From: Methanoculleus frigidifontis
Lineage (GTDB): Archaea > Halobacteriota > Methanomicrobia > Methanomicrobiales > Methanoculleaceae
Length of the DNA: 64,000 nucleotides
Assembly (NCBI RefSeq): GCF_030464345.1
Contig: NZ_VCYH01000008.1
Location: 1-64,000, forward strand
Direction of reading: 5' to 3'
The translations under genes were made by a program, and so were the position numbers. Position 1 is the first letter of the stretch; each line of letters begins with the position of its first letter. The notes under the pieces are model-generated. The model searched no databases, was not told the DNA's origin, and was given only the letters and a program-made list of their open reading frames with translations. Positions 45,880 through 54,543 of the stretch are shown piece after piece.

Positions 45880-46470
45880 AGCTATCTTTTCGAGCAGCTG
45901 CCGGATCGCACGCAGTTCCCCGACGACGTCGCCTTCTGCGGCAGCCTCCGGCACACGCTGCTCCGGCTGCCCCTCGGTCGCGACGGGCGGCGCGCCCCGG
46001 ACGAAGCCCATGATCTTCTCCCGGAGGGCTTCGGCATCCTCGATGCCGCTCAAGTTGATCTCGGCCCGCGCCTGCGCGGAGTAGCCTGCGGTCTGGACGC
46101 GGAGGGAGGAGAACCCGAGGTAGCGCATCAGGGGCCCCTGCGAGATGTCGACGTTCGTGATCCGGTTGTAGGGGACGATCCCGGTCTGTCGGAACCAGAC
46201 GCCCCGCCGCCACGAGATCTCGGTCGGGGTGAGCTCGTACAGGACGCTTCTGTAGTAGAGGGGAATCCAGGCTGCGACGAAGACGAGGACTGCGGCGAGC
46301 GGGACGGCGACGATGAGGATGGCATCCAGCGACTCCGAGAGCGCCGCCGGCAGGACGACGAAGGGGAGGATGACGATTGCGACGATCAGAAAGAGCGAGA
46401 TGTACATATACGTCCGGTATGCCGGTTCGGGCCTGAACGGCTCACCGATGCGGAACGGTTCGGCGGTCAT
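45871..46470 (-). CDS. Membrane protein with bacterial PH domain (DUF304-like)
   Basis: 199 aa from the ATG at 46470. Two membrane segments (YMYISLFLIVAIVILPFVVL, then ILIVAVPLAAVLVFVAAW) are followed by a PH-like domain with RSVLYELTPTEISWRRGVWF and IVPYNRITNVDISQGPLMRY, the DUF304/bPH2 signature. The C terminus has an acidic linker and a helix (GELRAIRQLLEKIAEK). Function in the family is not defined; a membrane-associated scaffold is plausible. It lies 44 bases after the next upstream gene on the same strand. Confidence 0.8.
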   Translation of the reverse strand: MTAEPFRIGEPFRPEPAYRTYMYISLFLIVAIVILPFVVLPAALSESLDAILIVAVPLAAVLVFVAAWIPLYYRSVLYELTPTEISWRRGVWFRQTGIVPYNRITNVDISQGPLMRYLGFSSLRVQTAGYSAQARAEINLSGIEDAEALREKIMGFVRGAPPVATEGQPEQRVPEAAAEGDVVGELRAIRQLLEKIAEK

Positions 46471-46514
46471 GGTTGTATCATCTTTCTGTTGTGTTCTCTT
46501 TCGTGTTGAAGGTT

Positions 46515-46937
46515 TCACCGCTTCGAGACGGCGAGGCGGTAGTAGTCGCCGCCGTACTCGAGGATGATATTGTGGACGCCCAGGTGCTCGTCGAGGTACC
46601 AGGCGTAGCCGGAGATCAGCGCCTCTTCCTCTGCCGGGGTGATCGAAAGCGTGCTGTACTCGGTCGTATTCGTAAAGCGCGGAAGCCCGTCGAGAACCGT
46701 GTCGGTCGGTCGGATGACCCGTTTTCCATCCAGGATCATCTCCCGGAGGGCCGGATGCCGGGCAAAGTCGTCGCCCGCAAGGTGGTAGACGGGATCGCCT
46801 CCGAGCTCTGCGACCTCCCGATCGACCGGCAGCACGGTGATGCAGCCCTGGGAGAGGCTCGCGACGGCGTATGCCGAGACGAGCGTGATCGCGCTGAGCG
46901 AGACAAAGAGAATCAGTATGTAGCCTTCGGTCCGCAT
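46515..46937 (-). CDS. Membrane-anchored protein of unknown function
   Basis: 140 aa with an N-terminal hydrophobic segment (YILILFVSLSAITLVSAYAV) that would anchor or export it. The rest is soluble and probably outside the membrane (HNIILEYGGDYYRLAVSKR at the end). No family recognised. It is probably cotranscribed with the PH-domain gene. Confidence 0.65.
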   Translation of the reverse strand: MRTEGYILILFVSLSAITLVSAYAVASLSQGCITVLPVDREVAELGGDPVYHLAGDDFARHPALREMILDGKRVIRPTDTVLDGLPRFTNTTEYSTLSITPAEEEALISGYAWYLDEHLGVHNIILEYGGDYYRLAVSKR

Positions 46938-47012
46938 ATGCCTGCTACCCGATCAATCTCCTGATGAGCATAAATATCCATGGGATGGAGGGCGGAAGAG
47001 AATCTCCGGGTT

Positions 47013-47474
47013 TTATCCGATTATTCTGCTCATGATGATTCTATCCGCCCCGGTCCCGAAGTACCCGGCGTGAAATCCGACGTTGGCAAATCCGAACGTT
47101 TCGTACAGGCTCCGTGCGGCAAGGTTCTCGGGTGAGACCGAGAGCAGAACCTCACGGATGCCCATCCGGCGGAGTGCGTCGATCACCGTTGCGACGAGGT
47201 CTCTTCCAAGACCCTGCCGCCGTTCTTCCTCGTTGACGGCGAGCCGGATGATCCAGGCGCGTGACGGGTCGTGCTGCAGGCAGGCGCCGATGGTGTAGCC
47301 GATGATCGCGCCCCCCTTCTCGGCGACGAAGAACGTCGTCGGGAAGAGGACGCCTGCCTGCCGGACGAAGACCGCCGGTTTGCACTCGCCGGGGGTGTTT
47401 TTCTGTTCGAGCGAGCAGAGTGCGGCATAGTCGGCATCCTGGTAGAGGCGGATGGCAGGGTCCATGGAGTACAT
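47013..47474 (-). CDS. GNAT family N-acetyltransferase (RimI-like)
   Basis: 153 aa. The acetyl-CoA binding motif A reads IIRLAVNEEERRQGLGRDLV, with the Q/RxxGxG/A loop in RRQGLG; motif B follows with NLAARSLYETFGF. This pattern fits RimI-type protein N-terminal acetyltransferases, but the substrate cannot be read from sequence. ATG 47465 is an alternative start. Confidence 0.82.
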   Translation of the reverse strand: MYSMDPAIRLYQDADYAALCSLEQKNTPGECKPAVFVRQAGVLFPTTFFVAEKGGAIIGYTIGACLQHDPSRAWIIRLAVNEEERRQGLGRDLVATVIDALRRMGIREVLLSVSPENLAARSLYETFGFANVGFHAGYFGTGADRIIMSRIIG

Positions 47475-47544
47475 GCGTGCGCCGTCTAAAAGAAATTCTG
47501 CAGGAGCTGTGCGGCAGAAGGGGTGGGAGGGATAAACTCCCCCC

Positions 47545-47784
47545 TTACAGTCTCTTTTCTCCGCCGGATTTTTCTTCTTTCTTCTGCATGCCCTGCTCGA
47601 GCATCTCGCGTGCCATCCGGTAGGTCTCTACCTTATACTGCATCTGCTCGATCCAGTGCTCTTTCATCCGGATCCGTGAGTCGATCATCCGGATCATCAG
47701 CTGCCGGATCTGGTCCTCATCGAGGCACTTCCACATCATCTCCACAAGCTGGGAGTGTGCGTCGTATCCGCCGCTGTGGTGCAT
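47545..47784 (-). CDS. Small helical protein of unknown function
   Basis: 79 aa from the ATG at 47784, nine bases after GGAGG; ATG 47808 lacks such a site. Entirely helical and rich in Met, Gln and Arg (LVEMMWKCLDEDQIRQLMIR), with a lysine-rich end. No family recognised. It lies just downstream of the nitrogenase-like gene, 100 bases away. Confidence 0.65.
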   Translation of the reverse strand: MHHSGGYDAHSQLVEMMWKCLDEDQIRQLMIRMIDSRIRMKEHWIEQMQYKVETYRMAREMLEQGMQKKEEKSGGEKRL

Positions 47785-47884
47785 CGTATGAATCCTCCTG
47801 CATGTCATCCGCGGGTACTCGGAAACCCACGGATGACTCCCAGTCTCGGTGCGGCTATATAATACCTTGCGGGCAGGGTGGGTG

Positions 47885-49045
47885 CTACTCCGGCCTCTGC
47901 GAGCCGCTGCTCTGCCGCAGGTCCATGCAGGCGTTCAGGACGTCGTCGAGGAGGCGGAGCGTTCCTTCGATGCCGGCGAGCGGCCGGGCATGCAGGAGCA
48001 CCCTTCCTCTGACCGGCGGCGTGAGGGGGACGAAGGCGGCCTCTGGGCGCACGGTCTGCTCGTACGAAGACCCGATGATGAGGTCAGGCTCGCCGGCCGT
48101 GATAAGCTCGGAGATCCGGGAAAAGTCGGTCGTCTGTTCGATCCGCCGCCGGGGAGAGGCCGGCCGGTTCCGGGAGCAGATGCAGGCGATCTCGGCGTCG
48201 AGGTAGCGCTCGAGGGTCTCCGCGGCGTATGCCGCATAGGCGCATTCGCCGAAGACGGCCACCCGGGGCGGTTCGAAACGCCGCAGGTACTTGTCGCAGG
48301 CTTTTTCGATCCTCTTCTCCGCCTCTGCAATCTCATGGGCGACCGGCGAGGGATCGATACCGTCGCAGGTGGCGGCGAGCCTCTCGAAGGTCTCCGCCAC
48401 CGCATCGAGGCCGAGCAGCGACCCGCACCACTCCCCGACACCGCTCGCAAGGTCGGGGTTCGTGCCGACGGTGAACGGCGCCGCCCTCCCCGCAGCACCG
48501 AGGGGCCCTGAGCAGAAGGTGGTGCCGACAGCGCCCCCCGCAGCTGTGAGCAGCCGCTGCGCCTCCTGGATGTTTCCGCGGCAGAACGGATCGAGGAGAC
48601 AGATGCCGTCGATGTTGACGCCGGGACGGTTCGGGTCGACCGCCGGGCGGATCGCTTCGAGCGCTGCATGGTAGCCTGCTTCGAGGTCCCCGAGGAACCC
48701 CGGGGCATCGACGAGCAGCAGGTCGCGGTCATGGGCGACGCCGGCGAGGTCTTCTCCCAGGATGGCGGGGACGCAGGTCGTTACGACGGCGACATGCTCC
48801 CGGGTTCCTGCAACAGTATCGATCACCTCTCTGAGCCGCTCTTCGGTTCCGAAGATGATCTCGTTCTCCACAAGAAACGTCCCGTGCAGGGGAGCCGTGA
48901 GAAGAGACGCCGGGTAGAAGTAGCAGCCGCTTGAGCCGTGGACGATGACGGCGAGATCGTCGAACCCGGCAAGGCAGGCGACCGCTCCCGTCATTGCGCA
49001 CGGCCAGAGCGGATTGGTGCAGTCCTGGTGTGGGGGGTCGGGCAT
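47885..49045 (-). CDS. Nitrogenase component 1-like protein (second NifD/K-like subunit)
   Basis: 386 aa. It keeps the three cysteines that hold the P-cluster-type centre in nitrogenase component 1: Cys16 in PCAMTGA, Cys41 in HGSSGCYF and Cys91 in TTCVPAILGEDL; an extra Cys9 precedes them. VENEIIFGTEE resembles the corresponding region of the other component 1-like gene in this locus. The N terminus lacks the HPRPSP-type opening I associate with CfbD, so an F430 role is not supported. It probably pairs with the 51035-52105 product. It is divergent from the PEGA gene; GAATAAAAG near 49072 is a candidate TATA. Confidence 0.8.
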   Translation of the reverse strand: MPDPPHQDCTNPLWPCAMTGAVACLAGFDDLAVIVHGSSGCYFYPASLLTAPLHGTFLVENEIIFGTEERLREVIDTVAGTREHVAVVTTCVPAILGEDLAGVAHDRDLLLVDAPGFLGDLEAGYHAALEAIRPAVDPNRPGVNIDGICLLDPFCRGNIQEAQRLLTAAGGAVGTTFCSGPLGAAGRAAPFTVGTNPDLASGVGEWCGSLLGLDAVAETFERLAATCDGIDPSPVAHEIAEAEKRIEKACDKYLRRFEPPRVAVFGECAYAAYAAETLERYLDAEIACICSRNRPASPRRRIEQTTDFSRISELITAGEPDLIIGSSYEQTVRPEAAFVPLTPPVRGRVLLHARPLAGIEGTLRLLDDVLNACMDLRQSSGSQRPE

Positions 49046-49162
49046 TGGTTGTCAAGATCATCGCTGCCGCGGAATAAAAGAGTGGCGTAGACGGGCGGGC
49101 GGTTCCCGGTTCCGGTTGCAAATGGTAGGGTATTATCTCTCTATTGGTGAAAATATCCGTAT

Positions 49163-50467
49163 ATGAAGATTTACAGCCGCACCACAGGCGCTCTTGCCGT
49201 GCTGGTGCTTCTCATCGCATGCTGCGCGTCTCCTGCCGCCTCGGCCGCCGGCACTGCCGGTCTGACGATCGTCTCCTCTCCCGGCGGTGCCACCGTTACC
49301 ATCGACGGCTCATACGTCGGGACAACCTCCGCAGGGTCGACCGCTCCGCTCGCCGTGACGGTCAATGCAGGGACGCATGCCATTGCCGTATCGAAAATGG
49401 GCTACCAGCCCTCCGTCACCACCCTGCAGGTGAAAGCGGGCGAAGCGCAGACGGTCTCGATCACCCTTGCCCCGTCTCCCCCGTCGGGCACGGTCTCCGT
49501 CGCCTCGACACCCGGGAGCGCATCGGTGACGCTGGACGGCGGGTCGGCGCAGACGACTCCCGAGACTTATTCCAACGTGGAACCCGGGACTCACTCGGTG
49601 AAGGTCACCAAGCCCGGGTTCGTCCCCTGGTCGAAGACCGTGACGGTCGAGGCCGGCAAGACGGTGCAGGTCAACGCAATCCTGACCGCCGCACCCGATG
49701 TCGGGACACTCTCGGTCACGTCGAGCCCGTCCGGCGCCGATATCTATCTCGACGGGACCTACTGGGGCCACACCCCGATGACCCTCGGGAACGTTGTCCA
49801 GGGCGGGCATGAGATCCGCCTGCTCTGCGCCGGCTACCAGGCATGGACGCAGACGACGTCGATCACCGGGGGACAGACGACGCAGGTGACCGCCGTCCTC
49901 GTCCCGATGGTGGCAGGAACAACCGGCGATATCGCAGTCTCCTCGTCCCCTGCCGGTGCGGCCATCTACCTCGACGGTGCCTTCCGCGGCACGACCGCCG
50001 CCGGCAACCCGATCGACATCACCGGCGTCCCGGCCGGGACGCATACGATCACCCTGAAACTCGCGGGATACGCCGATTACGTGACCGGCGTCCAGGTCGG
50101 CGCGGGGCAGACGGCGACGGTCTCGGCGACGCTCACGCCCATGCAGGGTTCCGGGTCGACCGGTTCGGTGAGCATCACCTCGTCGCCGTCCGGTGCGGAC
50201 ATCTACCTTGACAACCAGTACCTCGGGATCACGCCGCTCACCCACTCGGGCGTCGCTCCGGGCTCGCACGAGGTGCGCCTGGCACTGGTCGGGTATCAGG
50301 ACTGGTCGAACCAGGTTCAGGTGACGGCAGGGCAGACCACCCAGGTCACGGCAGGCATGGCCGGGACGCCGAGTCCGCAGCAGTCGGGAAGCCTCCCGGT
50401 TCTGCTGCCGTGCGCCCTCGGCCTTGCCGCGGTGCTCGGCCTCCTCGGCAGGGCGAAGAAAGAATAG
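49163..50467 (+). CDS. Cell-surface protein with five PEGA repeats
   Basis: 434 aa. A signal peptide (TGALAVLVLLIACCASPAAS) is followed by five repeats of about 70 residues, each with a strand pattern like SSPSGADIYLDGTYWGHTP and a PGTHxIxV turn, the PEGA family signature. The C terminus has one membrane segment (LLPCALGLAAVLGLLG) and a basic end RAKKE, so the repeats should be anchored outside the cell. PEGA domains are thought to help attach S-layers or other surface proteins. It lies inside the nitrogenase-like locus and is convergent with usp. Confidence 0.9.
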   Translation: MKIYSRTTGALAVLVLLIACCASPAASAAGTAGLTIVSSPGGATVTIDGSYVGTTSAGSTAPLAVTVNAGTHAIAVSKMGYQPSVTTLQVKAGEAQTVSITLAPSPPSGTVSVASTPGSASVTLDGGSAQTTPETYSNVEPGTHSVKVTKPGFVPWSKTVTVEAGKTVQVNAILTAAPDVGTLSVTSSPSGADIYLDGTYWGHTPMTLGNVVQGGHEIRLLCAGYQAWTQTTSITGGQTTQVTAVLVPMVAGTTGDIAVSSSPAGAAIYLDGAFRGTTAAGNPIDITGVPAGTHTITLKLAGYADYVTGVQVGAGQTATVSATLTPMQGSGSTGSVSITSSPSGADIYLDNQYLGITPLTHSGVAPGSHEVRLALVGYQDWSNQVQVTAGQTTQVTAGMAGTPSPQQSGSLPVLLPCALGLAAVLGLLGRAKKE

Positions 50468-50476
50468 ATCTCTTTT

Positions 50477-50944
50477 TTATTCCGGGCTTTTCCGTTTTAC
50501 GACCATCACCGGCTGGTGGGCGTTCTTCACCACGTACTCGGAGACGGTGCCGAGCAGGCGGTCGCGGAGATTGCTCCTGCCGTGCGACCCCACGACGATG
50601 AGCGATGCGTTCTCTTCATCGGCCGCTTTCACAATCTCTTTTCCAGGGTCGCCAAGGGGTGTCCGGACGTGAACCGCCAATCCTTCCCGCTCGAGCTTCC
50701 GGCGGGCATCGACGATGCTGCTCTGGATATCTTCGCGCAGCCGCTGCTGGACCTCGGTCTCGACGTCCGGTACCGTGCCGAGGAACCCGGCGCCGCCGGC
50801 CGCTATCTGGGTGATGTCTTTCTGGTCGATGACATGCACCAGCACGACCTCGGTCGTTCCGGCATCCTTCAGCTCCGCGATGTACTCCATGGCCCTCATC
50901 GAAGGTGCGGAGAAGTCGGTCGGGAATAGAACACGCGTAAACAT
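50477..50944 (-). CDS. Universal stress protein (UspA family)
   Basis: 155 aa. It starts MFTRVLFPTDFSAPSMRAME and carries the ATP-binding motif in VVGSHGRSNLRDRLLGTVSE (G-x2-G-x9-G-S/T). A strong promoter is visible: TATA-like GTTATATAG on the minus strand near 50989-50997 and AGGAGTGAT before the ATG. Usp proteins bind ATP and respond to stress; the precise role here is unknown. It sits between the nitrogenase-like genes. Confidence 0.92.
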   Translation of the reverse strand: MFTRVLFPTDFSAPSMRAMEYIAELKDAGTTEVVLVHVIDQKDITQIAAGGAGFLGTVPDVETEVQQRLREDIQSSIVDARRKLEREGLAVHVRTPLGDPGKEIVKAADEENASLIVVGSHGRSNLRDRLLGTVSEYVVKNAHQPVMVVKRKSPE

Positions 50945-50988
50945 TGTGGATCACTCCTGTGCGGATATCCAATCCTTTGTGCGTCCCC

Positions 50989-50997
50989 TATATAACA
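50989..50997 (-). promoter_or_regulatory. TATA box of universal stress protein gene
   Basis: The minus strand reads GTTATATAG about 45-53 bases before the start codon, and AGGAGTGAT lies close to the ATG. It falls between the nifD-like stop and the usp start, so usp has its own promoter. Confidence 0.65.
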
Positions 50998-51034
50998 GTG
51001 CGGTCGACTTTCGGCGCCTGCAGAACAGGCCTGT

Positions 51035-52105
51035 TCAAAACGACCGGCGTCCGTTTGTCCGGATCGCCCGCCGCCACCGGTGCAGCAGCCGCCGGACGCC
51101 TGCGGTTCCTACCGGGGCGGGATAAGGCGGCGGAAGCGGGATCCCGTCCTGTGCGACCCGGAGATCGAGTGCGGCTGCAAGTTCGGCGACGACCTCTCCT
51201 GCTGCGGCGTCCTCTTCGAGCAGCGGTGAGAGCCGGTCGAACCGGACCCGTGCCCCGGCGAGATCCGCAAAAGCGGCGAGCATCTCCTCCTGGTATGCCT
51301 CCTCCTCCCGGACCGCATCCCGGGTGTCGCGGCCCGTGAGTTTTCCGGCCTCTCTGAGGAACCGGAGCGTCCCGGCGAGGCCGACCGGGAAGGAATCGAT
51401 AAAAGGCGTCCCGTGCCGGCGGTGCAGCGCCTCGCCGACCTCCCGGAGGGCAGGCTCCCGGAGGATGTTGAAGGCACCGGTTCCCAGGCGGGAGAGTGCG
51501 GCCGTATCGGTATCCCTGACGAACCGGAGGTTCACGGCAAGGTCGAGATACGCGAGCAGGCGGACAACCTCTGCATAGTTCTCGTCGACGTCGTACTCCA
51601 GGTTCTTCTCCCCGATCAGGGTTACGCCCTCGCGCTGGCCGGAGCCCTGCTCTGCGAGCGTTCCCGCCGCGAGGAGTGCGCCGACGAACCCGGTCTGGAA
51701 GACGCCCCCGAGGAAGCCCGATGTCCGGATGGGTATGACGGGCGTCTCCCACCCGCGTGCGCAGACGGCGGCGGTGTCGTCGCCGATGGTCTCGACGATG
51801 CAGGTGGAGAGGACGAAGATCGCGGCCGGAGCCGGGGGTGCCTCGTGGACGCGGGCGATGCAGCGCTCGAGCGCGTCCTCACCGCCGAAGATGATCTCGT
51901 TCTCGCCGAGCCGGGTGGAGATGAGGCGCGGGATGGCTGCCGTATCGTTCCCGAGCAGCGTTGCGTGAAGGAGCGAAAAATTGTGGTGGGTGCACCCGGC
52001 AGGGCCGTGGATGATGCAGGCGGCGTCCCTGACCTGGGTGACGACCGCGAGCGCCCCGGTCAGGGTGCACCCTTCATACCTGGATGGATTCGAGGGCGAA
52101 GGCAT
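51035..52105 (-). CDS. Nitrogenase component 1-like protein (first NifD/K-like subunit)
   Basis: 356 aa from the ATG at 52105 (52114 also possible); either start overlaps the nifH-like gene. The nitrogenase cysteine triad is kept: Cys13 in EGCTLTGA, Cys38 in HGPAGCTH and Cys102 in [11 protein letters not shown]. Spacings of 25 and 64 are close to those of NifD. The C-terminal FeMo-cofactor ligands of NifD (the Cys275 and His442 equivalents) are not evident and the protein is much shorter than NifD. It probably forms, with the 47885-49045 product, a heteromeric reductase fed by the adjacent NifH-like protein. Its substrate is unknown. Confidence 0.82.
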   Translation of the reverse strand: MPSPSNPSRYEGCTLTGALAVVTQVRDAACIIHGPAGCTHHNFSLLHATLLGNDTAAIPRLISTRLGENEIIFGGEDALERCIARVHEAPPAPAAIFVLSTCIVETIGDDTAAVCARGWETPVIPIRTSGFLGGVFQTGFVGALLAAGTLAEQGSGQREGVTLIGEKNLEYDVDENYAEVVRLLAYLDLAVNLRFVRDTDTAALSRLGTGAFNILREPALREVGEALHRRHGTPFIDSFPVGLAGTLRFLREAGKLTGRDTRDAVREEEAYQEEMLAAFADLAGARVRFDRLSPLLEEDAAAGEVVAELAAALDLRVAQDGIPLPPPYPAPVGTAGVRRLLHRWRRAIRTNGRRSF

Positions 52106-52892
52106 CGAGTTCATCGTCGTCCAGGGGGGTGGGGATGCTTGTCCGGGTGTTTCTGGCGAGCTCGTCCGCGAGCCGGCGGTAGACTGCCGCCTGCTCCGAA
52201 TCTGGTGCGTATTCGAGGACCGTCTGTTTGTGCACTTCGGCGAGCTGGACGACCCGGTCGCGGGGGATGTAGGCGATCAGGGATGAGTTGATCCGTTTCG
52301 CGAACTCCGCGACGAGCTCGCGCTCCCCCTCGATGTTCTTTGCGTTGCAGATGACGCCGCCGAGCCGGCAGTTACTGCGCACCCTCTTTGAGAGGCGGGT
52401 GATGGCTTTTGCGATGTTGTTGGCGGCGTATATCGACATCAGCTCGCCGGAGGTGACGAGGTAGACCTCCTGGGCATAGCCTTCCCGCATCGGCATGGCG
52501 AATCCCCCGCAGACGACGTCGCCCAGCACGTCGTAGACGATGACGTCGCCGTCCAGGGCGGAGAGGCGCTCCAGCAGCTGGAACGTGGCGATGATGCCCC
52601 GGCCCGCACAGCCGATGCCGGGCTCCGGCCCGCCTGCCTCCACGCAGCGGACGCCGGAAAATCCCTGGTGAACGACGTCGTCCACGGTGAGGTTCTTGTC
52701 TCCCTGTTCACGGATGAGGTCGAGCACGGTCGGAATCCGGCTCCCGTGCATTAGCATGCGGGTGCTGTCGTGCTTCGGGTCGCATCCGATCTGCAGGATG
52801 TCGAGGCCGCTTTCCGCCAGTGCTGCCGAGAGGTTTGCCGAGGTGGTTGATTTTCCGATACCACCCTTGCCGTAGAGGGCGATCTGTTTCAT
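52074..52892 (-). CDS. Nitrogenase iron protein (NifH)-like ATPase
   Basis: 272 aa. P-loop [11 protein letters not shown] (7-17), [10 protein letters not shown] (35-44), and the two cysteines that would hold a bridging 4Fe-4S cluster between monomers: Cys95 in GIGCAGRG and Cys128 in GDVVCGGF. Arg98 matches the arginine modified in classical NifH. It should donate electrons with ATP hydrolysis to the component 1-like partner encoded next. Relatives include CfbC, BchL and true NifH; the genes around it argue against assigning any of these. The promoter is probably AATAATTAAT near 52927-52936. Confidence 0.88.
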   Translation of the reverse strand: MKQIALYGKGGIGKSTTSANLSAALAESGLDILQIGCDPKHDSTRMLMHGSRIPTVLDLIREQGDKNLTVDDVVHQGFSGVRCVEAGGPEPGIGCAGRGIIATFQLLERLSALDGDVIVYDVLGDVVCGGFAMPMREGYAQEVYLVTSGELMSIYAANNIAKAITRLSKRVRSNCRLGGVICNAKNIEGERELVAEFAKRINSSLIAYIPRDRVVQLAEVHKQTVLEYAPDSEQAAVYRRLADELARNTRTSIPTPLDDDELDAFALESIQV

Positions 52893-52926
52893 TGAGAACC
52901 CATCTGTAGTGGGCGCTCCGGGCTGA

Positions 52927-52936
52927 AATAATTAAT
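52927..52936 (-). promoter_or_regulatory. TATA-like promoter of nifH-like gene
   Basis: ATTAATTATT on the minus strand lies 35-44 bases before the start codon at 52892. Initiation about 25 bases on would give a leader of only 10-15 bases, so translation may start without a strong ribosome binding site. Confidence 0.5.
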
Positions 52937-53265
52937 CCGGACTTTCGTAAAGACAAGTGGATGTGCGGGAAGGGTTCTTTGGTCGGTCCCGCCCTGCTGG
53001 CCCGGCACGATCGGCACTTCTGCCCTGTCTCCGGTGGTTTTCGGGCGAACGAATGACTGTTCGTGCGCGATCTTCGCGAGAGTCGTTTGGGGTGCCGGTG
53101 CGCTCTGCCCGGCGGCCGGGACGTCGGCAGGAAAATGCATATTCTAGGATATATTGTTTTGCAAAACCCTCAGGTGAAGAGAATCGTCCCGTTGCAGCTG
53201 CAGAGATTGAACGCTGCTCTTTTTGATAAAAGGGCTCTTATAACTGCCCTATTATTCTCCAAAAA

Positions 53266-53275
53266 CTATATTAAA
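53266..53275 (+). promoter_or_regulatory. TATA box of secreted protein gene
   Basis: CTATATTAAA lies about 45 bases before the ATG at 53317, with GGGAGA between them. Confidence 0.6.
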
Positions 53276-53316
53276 AGCGAATTGAAAACCTACGAGAAGC
53301 AGATGGGAGATTGACG

Positions 53317-53946
53317 ATGGACCCGCACTACCGTTCAAGACTGATTGCCGTTGTTATTATCATGATCGCTGTCTGTTCGGCGTTCTCGGTCAGCCCGGTA
53401 GCCGGATTCCGACTTGAAAACAGGGATGGGAGCGGCACCGGTGCTACACTCGCCGAGGCACTGGTCATGCAGGAGAGTACGAAGATCAAGGAGGTGTTCC
53501 TCGAGAACGTGACCGTCTACATCGACAGCCGGAGCAGCAAGTTCGAAGAGTACCGGAACACCTCGCTCGAGAAGCATGTAAACGGCGTCTACTGCCCCGA
53601 AGAGGATGCCATATATCTCCGCTCCGACATCAACCCGGAGAAGGCGGACGAAACCCTCGTCCAGCAGCTCGGGCACCGCCTCTACATCCAGCAGGGGCTC
53701 GCCGGGAGCGATATCCTCGCGTCGCTCTCGCCGAATCCGGACTCCTACTTGAGCCGGCTCTGCGAGCGGCCGGGCGACGTCACCGGCGAGGAGGTCTTTG
53801 CGAACGCGTTCATGCTCTACCACACGTCGCCGGACGTCCTGCAGATGGACGATCCTGCGATCTACACTTACATCGATCTCTTCGTGAAGGCCGGCGGGGA
53901 CGCGGCCGCAGCCGACGACCTCTACCGCCACTACGAGCCGGAGTAA
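53317..53946 (+). CDS. Secreted protein of unknown function
   Basis: 209 aa. The ATG at 53317 stands six bases after GGGAGA; an in-frame TTG at 53311 is less likely. A clear signal peptide (LIAVVIIMIAVCSAFSVSPV) precedes a soluble domain containing a segment TLVQQLGHRLYIQQG and later EEVFANAFMLYHTSPD. The helix with LGHR is reminiscent of metallopeptidase helices, but the HExxH glutamate is missing, so no peptidase call is made. It is transcribed alone. Confidence 0.72.
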   Translation: MDPHYRSRLIAVVIIMIAVCSAFSVSPVAGFRLENRDGSGTGATLAEALVMQESTKIKEVFLENVTVYIDSRSSKFEEYRNTSLEKHVNGVYCPEEDAIYLRSDINPEKADETLVQQLGHRLYIQQGLAGSDILASLSPNPDSYLSRLCERPGDVTGEEVFANAFMLYHTSPDVLQMDDPAIYTYIDLFVKAGGDAAAADDLYRHYEPE

Positions 53947-54543
53947 TCCGGCCGGGGTTCTTTTTTCGAGCATATCCCAAAACGCCTATGATGCCGTCTC
54001 GGCCACAGGCTCAACCGATGAAAATCCTCATCTCGTTATAGCCCAAGCCGAGGGCGTGGGTAGAGGAGGTTGAGGAAACCTTTATGGCCGGGATCCTGTT
54101 CCCAAAAGGATTCGTCGATGGAACAATCGATCTGAATCGACGCATTCCTCTCGATGTATCAGTAAATGAGGTGCATCAGAGGCAGAACCCATAAGCACGA
54201 TATTTCCGGGGGTATCGCGCGGGGGGAGGGTGCGGGAGGGGGTCTCCCCCTCCTGCCAGAGAGTATTGGGATGACCTCTTTCCTTGCCCAGCAACCTCTG
54301 ACGCGATTACATCAACTTTCTCGTTGCCACTCACGCTCAATGCAATATTTTTACGTGAAATCTTCCGAATGCTCTTTTGGCAACAAACTTCTCGTCACCA
54401 TGATAGATTCAACCGGAACGATTCCGGATGACCTGGTTGTGGAGATCCACCAGGGGTAACTATCGTAGCGTACGGTTGCCCCCCACCGATCGCAAACCCT
54501 GATTGCGCCCGCCGCCCTATATTCCCGCAGGACGTGGGCGAGC
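53947..54543. other. Gene-free spacer holding repeat B
   Basis: About 600 bases without a convincing gene. The centre is the inverted copy of repeat B (54099-54276). A 97-codon plus-strand ORF runs through the repeat and is not protein-like. The right end has CCTATATTCC (about 54508-54517) as a possible promoter of the flavoprotein gene. Confidence 0.6.
54099..54276 (-). repeat. Dispersed intergenic repeat B, copy 2 (inverted)
   Basis: The reverse complement of 16263-16440: AACCCATAAGCACGATATTT, TCCTCTCGATGTATC and GGGGGTCTCCCCCTCC all match. Similarity stops just past GAGAGTATTG on one side and near CCCAAAAGGATTCGT on the other. No repeat A copy accompanies it. Confidence 0.88.

Larger units (their letters stand above)
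52893..53316. other. Divergent spacer with two promoters
   Basis: It carries the AT-rich promoter of the nifH-like gene (52927-52936) and that of the secreted protein gene (CTATATTAAA, 53266-53275). In between I see no gene; a 59-codon ORF at 53135-53314 contains the TATA element and is unlikely to be real. Confidence 0.6.

Noticed and set aside
47849-48511. 220-codon plus-strand ORF inside the nitrogenase-like gene
   Set aside because: Reverse-strand shadow with no motif; the minus-strand gene has the conserved cysteines.
47885-52892. Assignment of the nitrogenase-like genes to F430 synthesis (cfbC/cfbD)
   Set aside because: Two component 1-like proteins are present instead of one and neither has the expected CfbD N-terminal motif; cfbC alone could still be argued for the NifH-like gene.
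47885-52892. True nitrogen fixation genes (nifHDK)
   Set aside because: The component 1-like proteins are only about 356-386 aa, lack the cofactor ligands, and no other nif genes adjoin.
53135-53314. 59-codon ORF before the secreted protein gene
   Set aside because: It contains the downstream gene's TATA element and overlaps its ribosome binding site.
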